A stretch of 64,000 nt of DNA from GWE2-42-39 sp942493345 (GTDB lineage Bacteria; Bacteroidota; Bacteroidia; Bacteroidales; Prolixibacteraceae): contig OW818695.1 of NCBI GenBank assembly GCA_942493345.1, positions 2,418,001-2,482,000 of the forward strand, written 5' to 3'. Shown here one piece after another: positions 1 through 9,441 of the stretch (position 1 is its first letter; each line of letters begins with the position of its first letter). The translations under genes were made by a program, and so were the position numbers. The notes under the pieces were generated by a model, which was given only the letters and a program-made list of their open reading frames with translations, was not told the origin of the DNA and made no database searches.

Positions 1-20
1 TGAAAATGAGTTAAAAAAGG

Positions 21-190
21 CATTGATAGTCAAAAATAGTCATTGGTAGTCATTGGTAGTCAGAAATGAACATTGATAGTCATTGGGACAATGATTGCAT
101 TTCACAAATCCGGGTCATATAAAAATGACAATGAATGACTACCAATGACTATCGATGACAACGAATGACAATACATGACATGAATGACAA
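21..190. repeat. short tandem and inverted repeats in spacer
   Basis: The left part (21-90) holds several copies of a 10-base unit, TAGTCATTGG or close variants. The right part (122-190) holds the complementary words, AATGACTACC and AATGACA-type units. An 18-base arm at 37-54 is perfectly complementary to 134-151, so the transcript of either strand could fold into a long hairpin around an unrelated 79-base loop. No coding frame is convincing here. Its role is unknown; it may end transcription from the gene to the left of the window. Confidence 0.7.
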
Positions 191-252
191 ATACATATTT
201 TCTGTAAATGATATTGTAATAAACCATTGCCTGCGCCAACATATATTCTGCA

Positions 253-741
253 TTGGAAAAAGAATTTATCAAAATAGTATCTCATAACCAGGGAATCATT
301 CACAAGGTATGTTCCATCTATTGTGATTCGGAAGAAGACCGCCGTGACTTGTTCCAGGAAATTGTTGCCCAGTTGTGGCGTTCGTATTCCGGGTTCCGCA
401 GCGAGTCGAAATTCACTACATGGATGTACCGGGTGGCGCTGAATACGGCCATCACTTCGTTTAAAAAAGACAAACGACAGCCCGGACAAAAAGGGCTTTC
501 GTACGAAAACTTTCAGATTGCAGAAGAAACCTACGACAACGAAACAGAAGACCAGATCAGGCAATTGCACAAGGCAATCGGCCAATTGACCGGAATCGAA
601 AAATCGATTATCCTCTTGTACCTCGAAACCAAAAGTTACGAGGAAATAGCTGAAATAACGGGCATCACACAGAATTACGTGCGGGTGAAGATGAACCGTA
701 TAAAAACAAAGCTGAAAAAATACATGCAAAGTGAAGAATGA
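253..741 (+). CDS. ECF-type RNA polymerase sigma factor
   Basis: A 162-residue sigma-70 family protein of extracytoplasmic-function size. Region 2 lies at about residues 10-75, with a DLFQEIVAQLW core-binding helix and a TTWMYRVALNTA promoter-melting segment. Region 4 lies at about 105-155, with a YEEIAEITGITQNYVRVKMNR helix-turn-helix. The frame opens with TTG at 253; no upstream in-frame ATG exists and the next Met would remove region 2. Its stop overlaps the start of the following membrane protein, so the two are translationally coupled, a usual sigma/anti-sigma layout. What stimulus it answers cannot be read from the sequence. Confidence 0.9.
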   Translation: MEKEFIKIVSHNQGIIHKVCSIYCDSEEDRRDLFQEIVAQLWRSYSGFRSESKFTTWMYRVALNTAITSFKKDKRQPGQKGLSYENFQIAEETYDNETEDQIRQLHKAIGQLTGIEKSIILLYLETKSYEEIAEITGITQNYVRVKMNRIKTKLKKYMQSEE

Positions 742-1418
742 TGGATTTAAATGAATTGAAATCGGCATGGAATAATTTTTCGTCACGCGATGCAAACAAT
801 CATCAACTGGACGAAAGTGTGATACGCGAGCTGTTGAAAACGCGCACCAAAAATTTGGTTGACACGGTCGAGCGCAACATTAAAATCGGGTTCGGGATTT
901 TGTTCCTGATTTTGTTGTTTTTGCTGGGCGGCAACAATCTCTTTTCCATTTCCATGCCTGAAGGATATGCTAGTCCTTTATGGCTAAAATGGCTCGACCT
1001 GTTTAATGTTGTTGTTTTGGGCGGTACGTTTGCCTATTTCATCGTCTGTTATTATTCTATCCGGAAAAATTATTCCAGCATAAGCACCCTGCGTGATGCG
1101 CTAACCCAGATTATTAAAACACTGAAAACGTACAAAGTGCTTTTTAATGTGGCGCTGTTTGTTTTATTGATTGTGACTGTTGTCGAATTTATTACAGGCA
1201 TGTATGCCGGGGCAGGTATTTCTGCCGAAATGCAGGGCGGCCGTTTTATCGATTTAAACAGTCAGCAACTGTTCTGGGCTATTCTTCGGGGAATGGGCGT
1301 ACTGATTTTCCTGGTCAGCATCGTTTTTTTATTGTTCCGTTGGGGGTTCAATCGTTTGTACGGTAAACACCTGCAAAACCTGAAAGCCACGTTAAAAGAA
1401 CTCGACGAAATTGAATAG
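738..1418 (+). CDS. four-helix membrane protein, probable partner of the sigma factor
   Basis: A 226-residue inner-membrane protein. A soluble N-terminal stretch (residues 1-45, starting MMDLNELKSAWNN) is followed by four hydrophobic segments at about 48-67, 87-108, 131-155 and 182-203, then a short charged C-terminal tail. It overlaps the sigma gene by 4 bases. The N-terminal LNELKSAW-type segment is common in Bacteroidota proteins encoded just after ECF sigma factors, so it may hold or sense the sigma factor. There is no FecR domain. The anti-sigma role is inferred from position and topology only. Confidence 0.7.
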   Translation: MMDLNELKSAWNNFSSRDANNHQLDESVIRELLKTRTKNLVDTVERNIKIGFGILFLILLFLLGGNNLFSISMPEGYASPLWLKWLDLFNVVVLGGTFAYFIVCYYSIRKNYSSISTLRDALTQIIKTLKTYKVLFNVALFVLLIVTVVEFITGMYAGAGISAEMQGGRFIDLNSQQLFWAILRGMGVLIFLVSIVFLLFRWGFNRLYGKHLQNLKATLKELDEIE

Positions 1419-1425
1419 AAGGATA

Positions 1426-3834
1426 ATGAAAAAGCACGTTCTGTTCAGCATCTTTCTTTTCCTGAATATTTTTCAGTTGACAGCCGAGCCCTTTCATGGG
1501 CGGGTAATTGATGCCGCCGGCAAACAGCCGCTCCCGTTTGTCAACATCATTTTTAATGGACAAAACCAGGGAACCATCACCAATATTGACGGCTATTTTA
1601 CCATTTCATCCGGGGAAATTGAGTTTCTTCGTTTTTCGTACGTGGGCTATCAACAATCCGTTTTCTATCCTGAAGAATATCCCGTCGATCGTATTTTTTT
1701 GCTGAATAAAACCGACATCCGGCTACAGGAGATCGAAGTTTTTCCAAGCGAAAACCCGGCGCACCGCATCATTAAAAAAGTAGTTGAAAACCGCGACCTG
1801 CACAATCCCCAAAAATGGAATTCGTACCAGTACAATTCGTACAACAAACTGGTTTTCTCGGCTCTCGACGACAAAGGTTTTCTCGATTCGTTGCCCGACA
1901 CGCTGAAAACCCGGCAGGATTCAGCTTTGTATCATTTCAAAAAAACAATCGACAGGCAAGATCTTTTTTTGGTTGAAACGGCCAGTTTAAAATCGTTTCT
2001 GAAACCTGGAAAAGAAAAGGAAAGCATCCTCGCATCAAGAGTTTCAGGTCTGGAAGATCCTTCGTTTTTTACACTGGCCACCCAGTTGCAGTCGCTCACT
2101 TTTTACAATAACTTCGTGACCCTGCTTGAAAAGGACTTCCTCAGCCCTGTTTCGCCTAATTCGTGGAATAAATATTTTTTCCTGCTTACCGATACGCTGT
2201 TGACTCACGAAAACGACACCATTTTCACCATTCAGTTTCGTCCGCAGAAAAATAAATATTTCTGGGGTTTGAAAGGCGTAATAAACGTGAGCACCGATGG
2301 GTACGCCATTCAGTCGGTACGGGCCGAAGATGCCAACAAACCAACCGACATTTTGCGCATAAAAATTGAACAGCGATACGAGAAAATGCCCGAAGGCCGA
2401 TGGTTTCCGAAGGAATTAAATTCGGAAATCGTGTACAACAAATTCAATATAACACCCGTCAAAGGGTATTCGTTTTTGCTGAAAGGAAGTGGGAAAACCT
2501 ATCTTTTCAATCAAAAAATAAATCCCGATCTGGATAAAAAAGATTTCAGATATGCAAACCTGGAAGTTTCCGAAGAGGCTGTCGGCCAGGATGTTGATTT
2601 CTGGGAAAAGTATCGCGGTGGTCCAACCGAAAAAAGGGATTCGGTGACCTACCATGTACTCGACAGCATTGGCCGAATAGAAAACATGGGCCCGAAGGTA
2701 CAAATGCTTCTCGCCCTGTTCGAAAACAAACTGCCCATTGGCAAACTCAACCTGCGGCTTCAGAATATAATAGCGTACAATCATTACGAAGGAATGCAGT
2801 TGGGATTGGGTCTGGAGACGAATGAAAAATTCAGCCGCCATTTTCAGGTCGGAGGATATTGGAAATACGGGTTTGAAGACCTGAAACACAAGTACGGCGC
2901 AGATGCCACCATCCGGCTCAACCGGAAAACCGAAAGCAAAGTTTTTGTCGAGATGAAACGCGACCGGCAGGAAATCGGCGAAATGTTCTTTCTCGAACAA
3001 CCCCGGGTGTTTTCGTCGGAACAGTACCGAAAACTGTTGTACACCGATATGTTTTCCATTCAGTCGGTAAATGTTGCAGCCGAACATCGCTGGTCAAAAT
3101 TTCTGAAAACGCGCATCTTTTACAACCGGACAAAATATTTCGATCCCATGAGCCTGTATCCCACTTTTGCCCCGGTTGGCGTTTTTACACTGAATAAAGT
3201 GGGGATTAAAATGCGCCTTTCGTTTGGCGAACAGTTTTTCGACAACAGCCATAGCATCGTTTCCATGGGCAGCCGCTACCCGTTGGTTTTTATCAACTAC
3301 GAAAACGGCTTTGACCAGGAAGGTTTTAACAATTATCGTTCGTTCGAACTAAAAGTGCGCGACTCGTTCCGCATGAGAAACATTGGGACCAGCCATCTGA
3401 CCTTACTGGGTGCTATCCGCAACGAAATTGGATTTGGCAACCTGTTTGTCAGTCCGCCTGCCGCTGCCGACCATGTCATTTCAATTTATGCTGAAAATTC
3501 GTTTGCCACCATGCCCATGAACGAATTTTTTGCCAACCGCATGGCGGCTGTGTTCTGGCGACACGACTTGGGTACATTGCTCTACAAAACGTCCAAATTT
3601 AAGCCGCGGGTGTCGCTGGCTCTCAATGCCTGCTGGGGAAACACAAAAAACGAATATCCAAAATTCAGGACGTTTGAAAAAGGGTATTATGAGGGTGGAT
3701 TATTGGTTCGGAGGCTGATTAAACAAGATGTTATTGCTTTTGGCTTCGGCGCTTTTTATCGGTTTGGCCCGTATCATTCCAATAATTTCAACGAGGATAC
3801 TGCCATCAAGTTCACAGTAGATATTGCGCTTTAA
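1426..3834 (+). CDS. DUF5686 / carboxypeptidase-regulatory-like outer membrane protein
   Basis: About 802 residues from the ATG at 1426, which is preceded by AAGG; an upstream TTG at 1411 lies inside the previous gene and is a poorer start. A signal peptide (MKKHVLFSIFLFLNIFQLTA) leads into a CarboxypepD_reg-like beta-sandwich at about residues 25-105 (GRVIDAAGKQPLPFVNI, TNIDGYFTI). The long remainder is rich in alternating aromatic strands and ends in a beta-barrel-like C terminus, as in the DUF5686 family. The family is an outer-membrane protein of unknown function related in build to TonB-dependent receptors, but no plug or TonB box is visible. It follows the sigma/membrane-protein pair closely and may be co-transcribed with it. 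Confidence 0.8.
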   Translation: MKKHVLFSIFLFLNIFQLTAEPFHGRVIDAAGKQPLPFVNIIFNGQNQGTITNIDGYFTISSGEIEFLRFSYVGYQQSVFYPEEYPVDRIFLLNKTDIRLQEIEVFPSENPAHRIIKKVVENRDLHNPQKWNSYQYNSYNKLVFSALDDKGFLDSLPDTLKTRQDSALYHFKKTIDRQDLFLVETASLKSFLKPGKEKESILASRVSGLEDPSFFTLATQLQSLTFYNNFVTLLEKDFLSPVSPNSWNKYFFLLTDTLLTHENDTIFTIQFRPQKNKYFWGLKGVINVSTDGYAIQSVRAEDANKPTDILRIKIEQRYEKMPEGRWFPKELNSEIVYNKFNITPVKGYSFLLKGSGKTYLFNQKINPDLDKKDFRYANLEVSEEAVGQDVDFWEKYRGGPTEKRDSVTYHVLDSIGRIENMGPKVQMLLALFENKLPIGKLNLRLQNIIAYNHYEGMQLGLGLETNEKFSRHFQVGGYWKYGFEDLKHKYGADATIRLNRKTESKVFVEMKRDRQEIGEMFFLEQPRVFSSEQYRKLLYTDMFSIQSVNVAAEHRWSKFLKTRIFYNRTKYFDPMSLYPTFAPVGVFTLNKVGIKMRLSFGEQFFDNSHSIVSMGSRYPLVFINYENGFDQEGFNNYRSFELKVRDSFRMRNIGTSHLTLLGAIRNEIGFGNLFVSPPAAADHVISIYAENSFATMPMNEFFANRMAAVFWRHDLGTLLYKTSKFKPRVSLALNACWGNTKNEYPKFRTFEKGYYEGGLLVRRLIKQDVIAFGFGAFYRFGPYHSNNFNEDTAIKFTVDIAL

Positions 3835-3939
3835 AAAGGTTTTGACACTCCTACAGCAAGACATCACAGGTATAAAATAATTTGTTTTAGCCTAGGGCAA
3901 ATATCTTATCAAAAGCCGAAAAAGAAGAACACATAAAAA

Positions 3940-3977
3940 AGCAGATGGACTCAAGGTTACACATGAATCCATCTGCT
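3940..3977 (-). terminator. rho-independent terminator of the PUL-A operon
   Basis: A perfect 10-bp stem (AGCAGATGGA at 3940-3949 with TCCATCTGCT at 3968-3977) around an 18-base loop. Read on the minus strand it is followed by a run of T (complement of the A run at 3935-3940). It lies 37 bases past the stop of the gene at 4014, so it closes the minus-strand operon. Confidence 0.75.
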
Positions 3978-4013
3978 AAATATTTATTTTTCCACAAAAA
4001 GCTATACTGTATT

Positions 4014-6521
4014 TTACTTTTTCTCAAGCAATTTTATAAAATAACCGCCCACTACCGAGCGGGCCTGGAAACCGACCTGTTTGGCATCGGGTGTTTCGTA
4101 CCAGTCGGTCATCGGCACACGGCTGGGTGTTTCGGTTGCAAACAAATGTACCGGATCGATGATTTTTTGGAAAGTTTCTTTGTCTGAAGCCAATGTGGCT
4201 GTCCAAATAATCCAATCCGATTTGGTGTAGGTACGGCGGTTATCCAATGGCAAACCATATTTATTCTGCCTGGTCAGGTAGTAAGCAATTTCTGTTTGTG
4301 CTACTTCCGGGGGAAAAATCCCCAGGTTCAGCAGCTTGTCCCAAACCATGTTGTATTTCTGGCTCCAGGTTCCGGGTTGATCGAAAGTCAAACGGTAATG
4401 GTCGCCGTCGTTAGCCATTTCAACCCATTTGGCAGCCATTTCTTTAGCTTGCAAAGTATATTTTTCTGCGATTTCGGTTTTCCCCAACATCGCGGCCAGT
4501 TTTCCATAACCGGCAATCCCCATAATGGCTTTTACCGACAGGTTTGCATTGTGCGCAAAGTGACCTGCAAAGTCGTCGGTACAAAGCTGGTTTTCCGGAT
4601 CGAGCCCGTTTTCAAGCAGGTAGTTGGCCCAGATAGTGAGCACATCCCAATGTTTTTCTGCATATCCTGCATTGCCTTCCGTTTCAGCAATTGCGGTAGC
4701 CAGCACCAGCATGTTTCCACATTCCTCAACCGGCATGTCGCCGCCATAGGTTTGCCCATTGGCTTTTGGGTAGGTTCCCACATCGTGCGCAGCAAATGGT
4801 TTGGCCCATTTCCCGCTTTCCGAATAATAAAAAATCGGGGTCATCATTCCTTTTAAAAGCTCAGGGTTGTATTTCAGAAATAAAGGCGCCGACGGGTAAG
4901 TTATATCCACTGTTCCAATAGATCCATTACTGAAGTTTTCTTTCGAAAGGAAGAGGATATTGCCCTGCGTGTCTTTCACCAGTTTATGGGCGGCAATCGA
5001 CTGGCGGAAAGCCAGAACACAAAGATCGGCGTAGTTTTTACCACCGGCGGCCAGTGTTTCGTTCCAGAGTTGGTTGTCGAAAACAGTACAACGTTCCATC
5101 ACTGCATCGTGTTCTACCGAAGCAGCCTGCAATACATCGTTGATTGTTACCGTTCCACCTTGGGTCCACCAGCCTTTCAGATTAGTTTCAAAATACTGGA
5201 TCGATTCAATATCGTCGTAGCCAATCATCACAAAACCAGTTGCCGGTTTAACCGAAACAGTCCCAAGTTTATCGACAACGGCCATGGCCGGCATCGATTG
5301 AGTCATTTTAGCGATCAGCTTTTCATTGCCTGCATTTACATCTCCTTTTTCGGCAAAAGATTTTTTTGATTCGAAATAATCGCCACTACCAACAGAATTT
5401 GTTTTGCTCTGGTTGGCAGCCAGGTACAAATAGCCCCAGTCGATGCGAACATTATCTCCTTTTCGCTGGAGAATGGGTTGTTCTGTTGTCCCGGCTTTTA
5501 CATAGTTGATTCCCGAAACTTGTCCCGTGCTTACTTCCACTTCCTGTGACGGCTCATTAACGGCCCATTCGGGAGTAGTTTCAAAATAAATTTGCACCTC
5601 GTGTTTGCCGCCGTCGTTGGAAGCTACTTCGTAATTGATGTAGTTTACCGGGCGCGACAATAAATTCAAATCATCGGGCAACAGGGGCGAAACAAACTGA
5701 AGTTTCAGGTTCACCGGACCGCAGGTAAAATCATAATGTGTTTGAGTAGCCGAAAGTGAAACTTTATTTTGAACAGCTGTTTGGGCAAATAATTCAGACT
5801 TACCACTTTCTGTAAAAATGCCAAAATCGACATAACCGCCACCTGTCCGGTTGTGACAATGCGCAGCAATTACGTTCTTTTCCCCCGTTGCCAATAAGCT
5901 ACGGTCGATTTTCAGCACCACATTATTGTGCCACTCGTATTTTGTTTTAACAAGTTGTTTGCCATTCAGATAAAGTTCAAAAATATCGTCGTGTGAGTAA
6001 ATGAGGTAAATATCGTTGTTCAAAAGGTCTTCTGCCAGTGAAAATTCGCGGCGAACCCAGATGTCTTCAGTTTTCCACAAAGTAGCCAGCGCAGGCATTC
6101 CTGAAGTTCCGAAAGCTGCTTTGCCGGTTTCCCATGAGCCATCGTTAAAATCGTTTTGTTCCCATCCTGTTTTGGGAGCTTTCATTGTGTATTTCCCTTC
6201 CCATGCTTCTTCATTAGCCATCGGAATAAGAGTTTTCAGGGGAATATTTTCTTTCCCAAGAAAACGATACACCTGTCCATCAACCCGGATAGCGCCGATT
6301 AGCGAATGGGTTTTCCCGGTCCAGTGACGCACCGGGCTGTCGAACAACTGGTCGGTTTCGGACCATGCGCTGGTGTACGGATCGATCGTGATTAACGGAT
6401 AGGCCGGAGCCCGCAATTCGGTGGTAATTGGTTCGGTTGCTGTCTTCGATGAAGAACAGGAACAAAACAAAGCAACAGTTGCAAAAATGGCTGCATACCA
6501 ATAGTGAAATTTTATTATCAT
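4014..6521 (-). CDS. DUF4965/DUF5127 glutaminase-A-like lipoprotein
   Basis: An 835-residue lipoprotein (signal ending LFCSCSSS). After a DUF4964-like start (PLITIDPYTSAWSETDQL) comes an inserted galactose-binding-like beta-sandwich (about residues 115-215: FNDGSWETGKAAFG, IYLIYSHDDIFELYLNGK). A DUF5127-like region follows, then a C-terminal alpha/alpha-barrel DUF4965 domain (about 455-835: GYDDIESIQYF, DVGTYPKANGQTYGGDMPVEECGNML). Fungal relatives are called glutaminase A, but the barrel is of glycosidase type, and Bacteroidota homologues commonly sit in polysaccharide loci with unknown substrate. It is the last gene of the PUL-A sulfatase operon, which favours action on a carbohydrate at the cell envelope over glutamine hydrolysis. 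Confidence 0.82.
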   Translation of the reverse strand: MIIKFHYWYAAIFATVALFCSCSSSKTATEPITTELRAPAYPLITIDPYTSAWSETDQLFDSPVRHWTGKTHSLIGAIRVDGQVYRFLGKENIPLKTLIPMANEEAWEGKYTMKAPKTGWEQNDFNDGSWETGKAAFGTSGMPALATLWKTEDIWVRREFSLAEDLLNNDIYLIYSHDDIFELYLNGKQLVKTKYEWHNNVVLKIDRSLLATGEKNVIAAHCHNRTGGGYVDFGIFTESGKSELFAQTAVQNKVSLSATQTHYDFTCGPVNLKLQFVSPLLPDDLNLLSRPVNYINYEVASNDGGKHEVQIYFETTPEWAVNEPSQEVEVSTGQVSGINYVKAGTTEQPILQRKGDNVRIDWGYLYLAANQSKTNSVGSGDYFESKKSFAEKGDVNAGNEKLIAKMTQSMPAMAVVDKLGTVSVKPATGFVMIGYDDIESIQYFETNLKGWWTQGGTVTINDVLQAASVEHDAVMERCTVFDNQLWNETLAAGGKNYADLCVLAFRQSIAAHKLVKDTQGNILFLSKENFSNGSIGTVDITYPSAPLFLKYNPELLKGMMTPIFYYSESGKWAKPFAAHDVGTYPKANGQTYGGDMPVEECGNMLVLATAIAETEGNAGYAEKHWDVLTIWANYLLENGLDPENQLCTDDFAGHFAHNANLSVKAIMGIAGYGKLAAMLGKTEIAEKYTLQAKEMAAKWVEMANDGDHYRLTFDQPGTWSQKYNMVWDKLLNLGIFPPEVAQTEIAYYLTRQNKYGLPLDNRRTYTKSDWIIWTATLASDKETFQKIIDPVHLFATETPSRVPMTDWYETPDAKQVGFQARSVVGGYFIKLLEKK

Positions 6522-6589
6522 GAATAGTCGTTATTAGTGTTCTTTTAATAATGCTCCCGGAGGTTTTACACATCTTCGGGAGTACTAAT

Positions 6590-8281
6590 TTACTTATTCC
6601 TTTTTTTAGCCCCAACTTTTTCCGTCCATGCTTGCCATGCTTCATCAAGTTGTTTTACTTTTTCCGGAAATTGCTGCGAAAGATCAACCGTTTCGGTATG
6701 GTCTTTTGCCAAATCAAATAATTCCCAGTTTCCCTTTGGAAGAGCAGACATTTTCCAGTCGCCCACACGGATTGCCCGGCCGCCTTCGTGCTCCCAGTAT
6801 AGCGTATCATGAATGGCTTTGGTTTTCCCGTAAAGCAATGGCAATAAACTTTTTCCTGAAGGAGGAATTGTTTTTTCGCCATTTATCATTTTCGGATAAC
6901 TGGATTTCGAGAGTTCCAAGCAGGTTGGCAAAATATCAATTACGTGGGTCACGCCCCTGTTGATCGTGTTTTCTTTTCCTTTTAAACCTTTTGGCCAATG
7001 AACAATGAACGGAGTTGCCGATCCGCCTTCGTAGGATTCTTTTTTCCAGAAACGGAATGGCGTATTGGATGCGCTGGCCCAGGCATTGCCCAAGTAATCC
7101 CATGTTGTTTCGGCTCCCGGGTGGTCTGAATTATACTCAATTATTGTGGAATCGCGTGTGAATCCCGGGCGATCGAAGCCCGGAGGATAACCACGTTCGT
7201 AAGATGCTCCATTGTCTGACAATACAAAGATGAGCGTATTTTCATATTGCCCGGTTTCTTTTAATTTCTGAATAATTTGGCCAACACCCTGATCCACCCG
7301 GTCGATCATTGCAGCATGTACCGACATGCACGCCGCTTCATAGTCTTTTTTCTCACAATCGGCCCATTTTTTTCCTGAAGAATTTTCAGGTAGTTTATAC
7401 GTTACACTATCAATCAAACCTATTTCCACCATTCGCCGATAACGTTTTTCCCGGATTACTTCCCATCCATCTTTGTACGTATCTTTATATTTTTCAATAT
7501 CCTCCGGGAGCGCATGAAGCGGCCAGTGTGGCGCTGTATGGGCAACATACAGGAAAAACGGTTTTTTATCCTTGCCGTATTCTTCAATCAGGTCGATTGA
7601 CTTTTGAGTAACAAAATTGGCCATGTAAAAATCATCCGGCACTTCTTTAATGGGTGCTTCATTGTGAACCAAACTAAACGGATCGAAATGATCCACCACT
7701 CCCCAGATTACCCCCCAATGCTCTTGGAAACCGCGATTGCACGGATAGTTTTCAAGCGGAGAGAAAGGCCCGTGATCAGATCGGTGAGCCAACCAACGTA
7801 AATGTTCTGTTTTATCTTCGAGCGGTTTGGTTTGCGAAAGGTGCCATTTGCCAGACATCCCAGTATGGTACCCATTTTCTTTCAACACTTCGGCAATGGT
7901 GGCCGCGTTCATGCTCATGTTCACACCCATTCCGTTGATTCCGGCCTGCTGCGGATAGTGCCCGGTAAGCAGTGAAGCCCGCGTGGGGCAGCAACGCGCA
8001 CAGTTGTGCATTTGCGTAAACCGAATGCCTTTGGTTGCCAACTGGTCGATATTCGGGGTTTGAACTTCGCCCCCATAACAAGCTAAATCAGAATAACCCA
8101 TGTCATCGACCATGATGATCATGATATTCGGTCGATCTGCTGGCGGAGCAGCAAACGAGCTGACAGCAATAAAGCTGAACGGAGCAGCAATGAGAAAAGG
8201 TAAATGTTTTTTCATCATCGGTTTGTTCTTGATTTGGTTCATAAATCCGGATTTCATAATTATAATTGAATCTGATTTCAT
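6590..8281 (-). CDS. family S1 sulfatase
   Basis: A 563-residue exported sulfatase. The formylglycine motif is C-C-P-T-R with the modified Cys at residue 97, followed by ASLLTG; metal ligands are the VDD pair near 59-60 and the LSDNG segment near 357. GKWHLS (about residue 143) is also present. The Cys motif needs an anSME-type maturase. The first ATG lies 6 bases after the stop of the upstream gene, but the signal peptide begins only near residue 23, so translation may start at 8242 or 8215-8218. It removes sulfate esters from a glycan in the periplasm; the exact sulfated position cannot be told. Confidence 0.92.
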   Translation of the reverse strand: MKSDSIIIMKSGFMNQIKNKPMMKKHLPFLIAAPFSFIAVSSFAAPPADRPNIMIIMVDDMGYSDLACYGGEVQTPNIDQLATKGIRFTQMHNCARCCPTRASLLTGHYPQQAGINGMGVNMSMNAATIAEVLKENGYHTGMSGKWHLSQTKPLEDKTEHLRWLAHRSDHGPFSPLENYPCNRGFQEHWGVIWGVVDHFDPFSLVHNEAPIKEVPDDFYMANFVTQKSIDLIEEYGKDKKPFFLYVAHTAPHWPLHALPEDIEKYKDTYKDGWEVIREKRYRRMVEIGLIDSVTYKLPENSSGKKWADCEKKDYEAACMSVHAAMIDRVDQGVGQIIQKLKETGQYENTLIFVLSDNGASYERGYPPGFDRPGFTRDSTIIEYNSDHPGAETTWDYLGNAWASASNTPFRFWKKESYEGGSATPFIVHWPKGLKGKENTINRGVTHVIDILPTCLELSKSSYPKMINGEKTIPPSGKSLLPLLYGKTKAIHDTLYWEHEGGRAIRVGDWKMSALPKGNWELFDLAKDHTETVDLSQQFPEKVKQLDEAWQAWTEKVGAKKRNK

Positions 8282-8287
8282 CTCATT

Positions 8288-9406
8288 TTAAAATTTCTGG
8301 TCTTCGTCCGGTCCCGGAGTTGAATAATCAGGATCGATAGCTCGGATGACCAGTTCGTTACCTTTCATTTTCACGTCAAGCGGAACAAGAGTGACCCCTT
8401 GTTCGTTAATCGTGTAAGCATTTTGCGAGAGGTCTTTCGTGCGAATTCCATCTTTGGAAAGCGGGGAAACATTGCTATTGTAAAATGCGGTACACCACCA
8501 TTTCCCATTATCATCCTGAAAAGGTGTTCCATGTCCCAGAAAACGTCCAACAAATTTTCGTTCGCTATACGGTCCGGTAATTTTATCAGCAGTTGCATAA
8601 TAGAGATTGTAACTCCCCTTGCGACCTTTGCTCGTGGACCATCCGGTACCAAAAAGAACATATTTACCATGAATTTTGCGCATGAGACATCCTTCATGCC
8701 CCATTTTACTCATATCGCCGGAAGGACCGATATTCACAGATTCACCGGAGAAATCGGATAGATCGGATTTGAGAGGTGCAATCGATGTTGCTCCCCAAAT
8801 CATCCACACGGTTCCATCTTCATCCTGAAATAATGAAGGATCGTGGCGTTTACCAATCTTCTCGCCCATCGGATTGATCCAGGGCCGTTTGGGCTCAAAA
8901 CCGGGAGCAACGCTTAGATTTGCACCTGCAACAGGTGTAGGACTGGTATGTACCAGAACGAGCTTCCCGTTGATAAAATGAAATTCAGGAGCCCATAAAC
9001 GCCATTGTGATTCGGGAACCTCGCTGAATTTTTCAGGTCTTGCACTGAACCAGATGCCATCTTTGAGTGTAAAGGACACACCCATTGATGTCCAGTGAAT
9101 AAAGTCTTTGGTTTTCCAGGCACGAAGTTCAGAACCGACCAAACTTGAATCTCCCAATCCAATATTATACTTGGTTTTTGGCGTTTCTTTGAGCGAGGAA
9201 GGTTGCGTGGTCCCCGTGAGATAGAAATAACCATCGGGCGCTTTGATGATATATGGATCGCGTATCCAGCCATCCTTAACATGAATAGCCCGGTCGTGAG
9301 ATGCCAGCGCTTTTTTTATTTCCTGAGGTTTTGATATCGAGCTGGTCTCAATTCCATCGGAAATCGAAGTAAATGCAAGAAAGAGTAAAATGAATATCGT
9401 TTGCAT
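8288..9406 (-). CDS. GH43-like five-bladed beta-propeller glycosidase
   Basis: A 372-residue exported protein with a signal peptide (MQTIFILLFLAFTSISDG). The GH43/GH62-clan carboxylates are all recognisable: an Asp base in WIRDPYI (residue 50), an Asp in KRHDPSL (189) and a Glu in MGHEGC (238). GHGTPFQDDNGKWW near the C terminus is a further blade motif seen in GH43-type proteins. Expected activity is exo-hydrolysis of arabinofuranose, xylose or a galactose-type residue; the subfamily cannot be set by eye. It lies between two sulfatases, 35 bases from one and 6 from the other, so it shares their transcript and probably acts on the desulfated oligosaccharide. Confidence 0.75.
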   Translation of the reverse strand: MQTIFILLFLAFTSISDGIETSSISKPQEIKKALASHDRAIHVKDGWIRDPYIIKAPDGYFYLTGTTQPSSLKETPKTKYNIGLGDSSLVGSELRAWKTKDFIHWTSMGVSFTLKDGIWFSARPEKFSEVPESQWRLWAPEFHFINGKLVLVHTSPTPVAGANLSVAPGFEPKRPWINPMGEKIGKRHDPSLFQDEDGTVWMIWGATSIAPLKSDLSDFSGESVNIGPSGDMSKMGHEGCLMRKIHGKYVLFGTGWSTSKGRKGSYNLYYATADKITGPYSERKFVGRFLGHGTPFQDDNGKWWCTAFYNSNVSPLSKDGIRTKDLSQNAYTINEQGVTLVPLDVKMKGNELVIRAIDPDYSTPGPDEDQKF

Positions 9407-9441
9407 TATATGATTTTTAGATGTTTGTCAAAATTACCTGT

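Noticed and set aside
21..190. CRISPR array
   Set aside because: The repeated words are about 10 bases, degenerate and without regular spacers; no cas genes are present.
139..795. Long minus-strand open frame over the first sigma factor gene
   Set aside because: It overlaps the clear sigma factor on the other strand, has low-complexity Phe/Val-rich content and no family resemblance.
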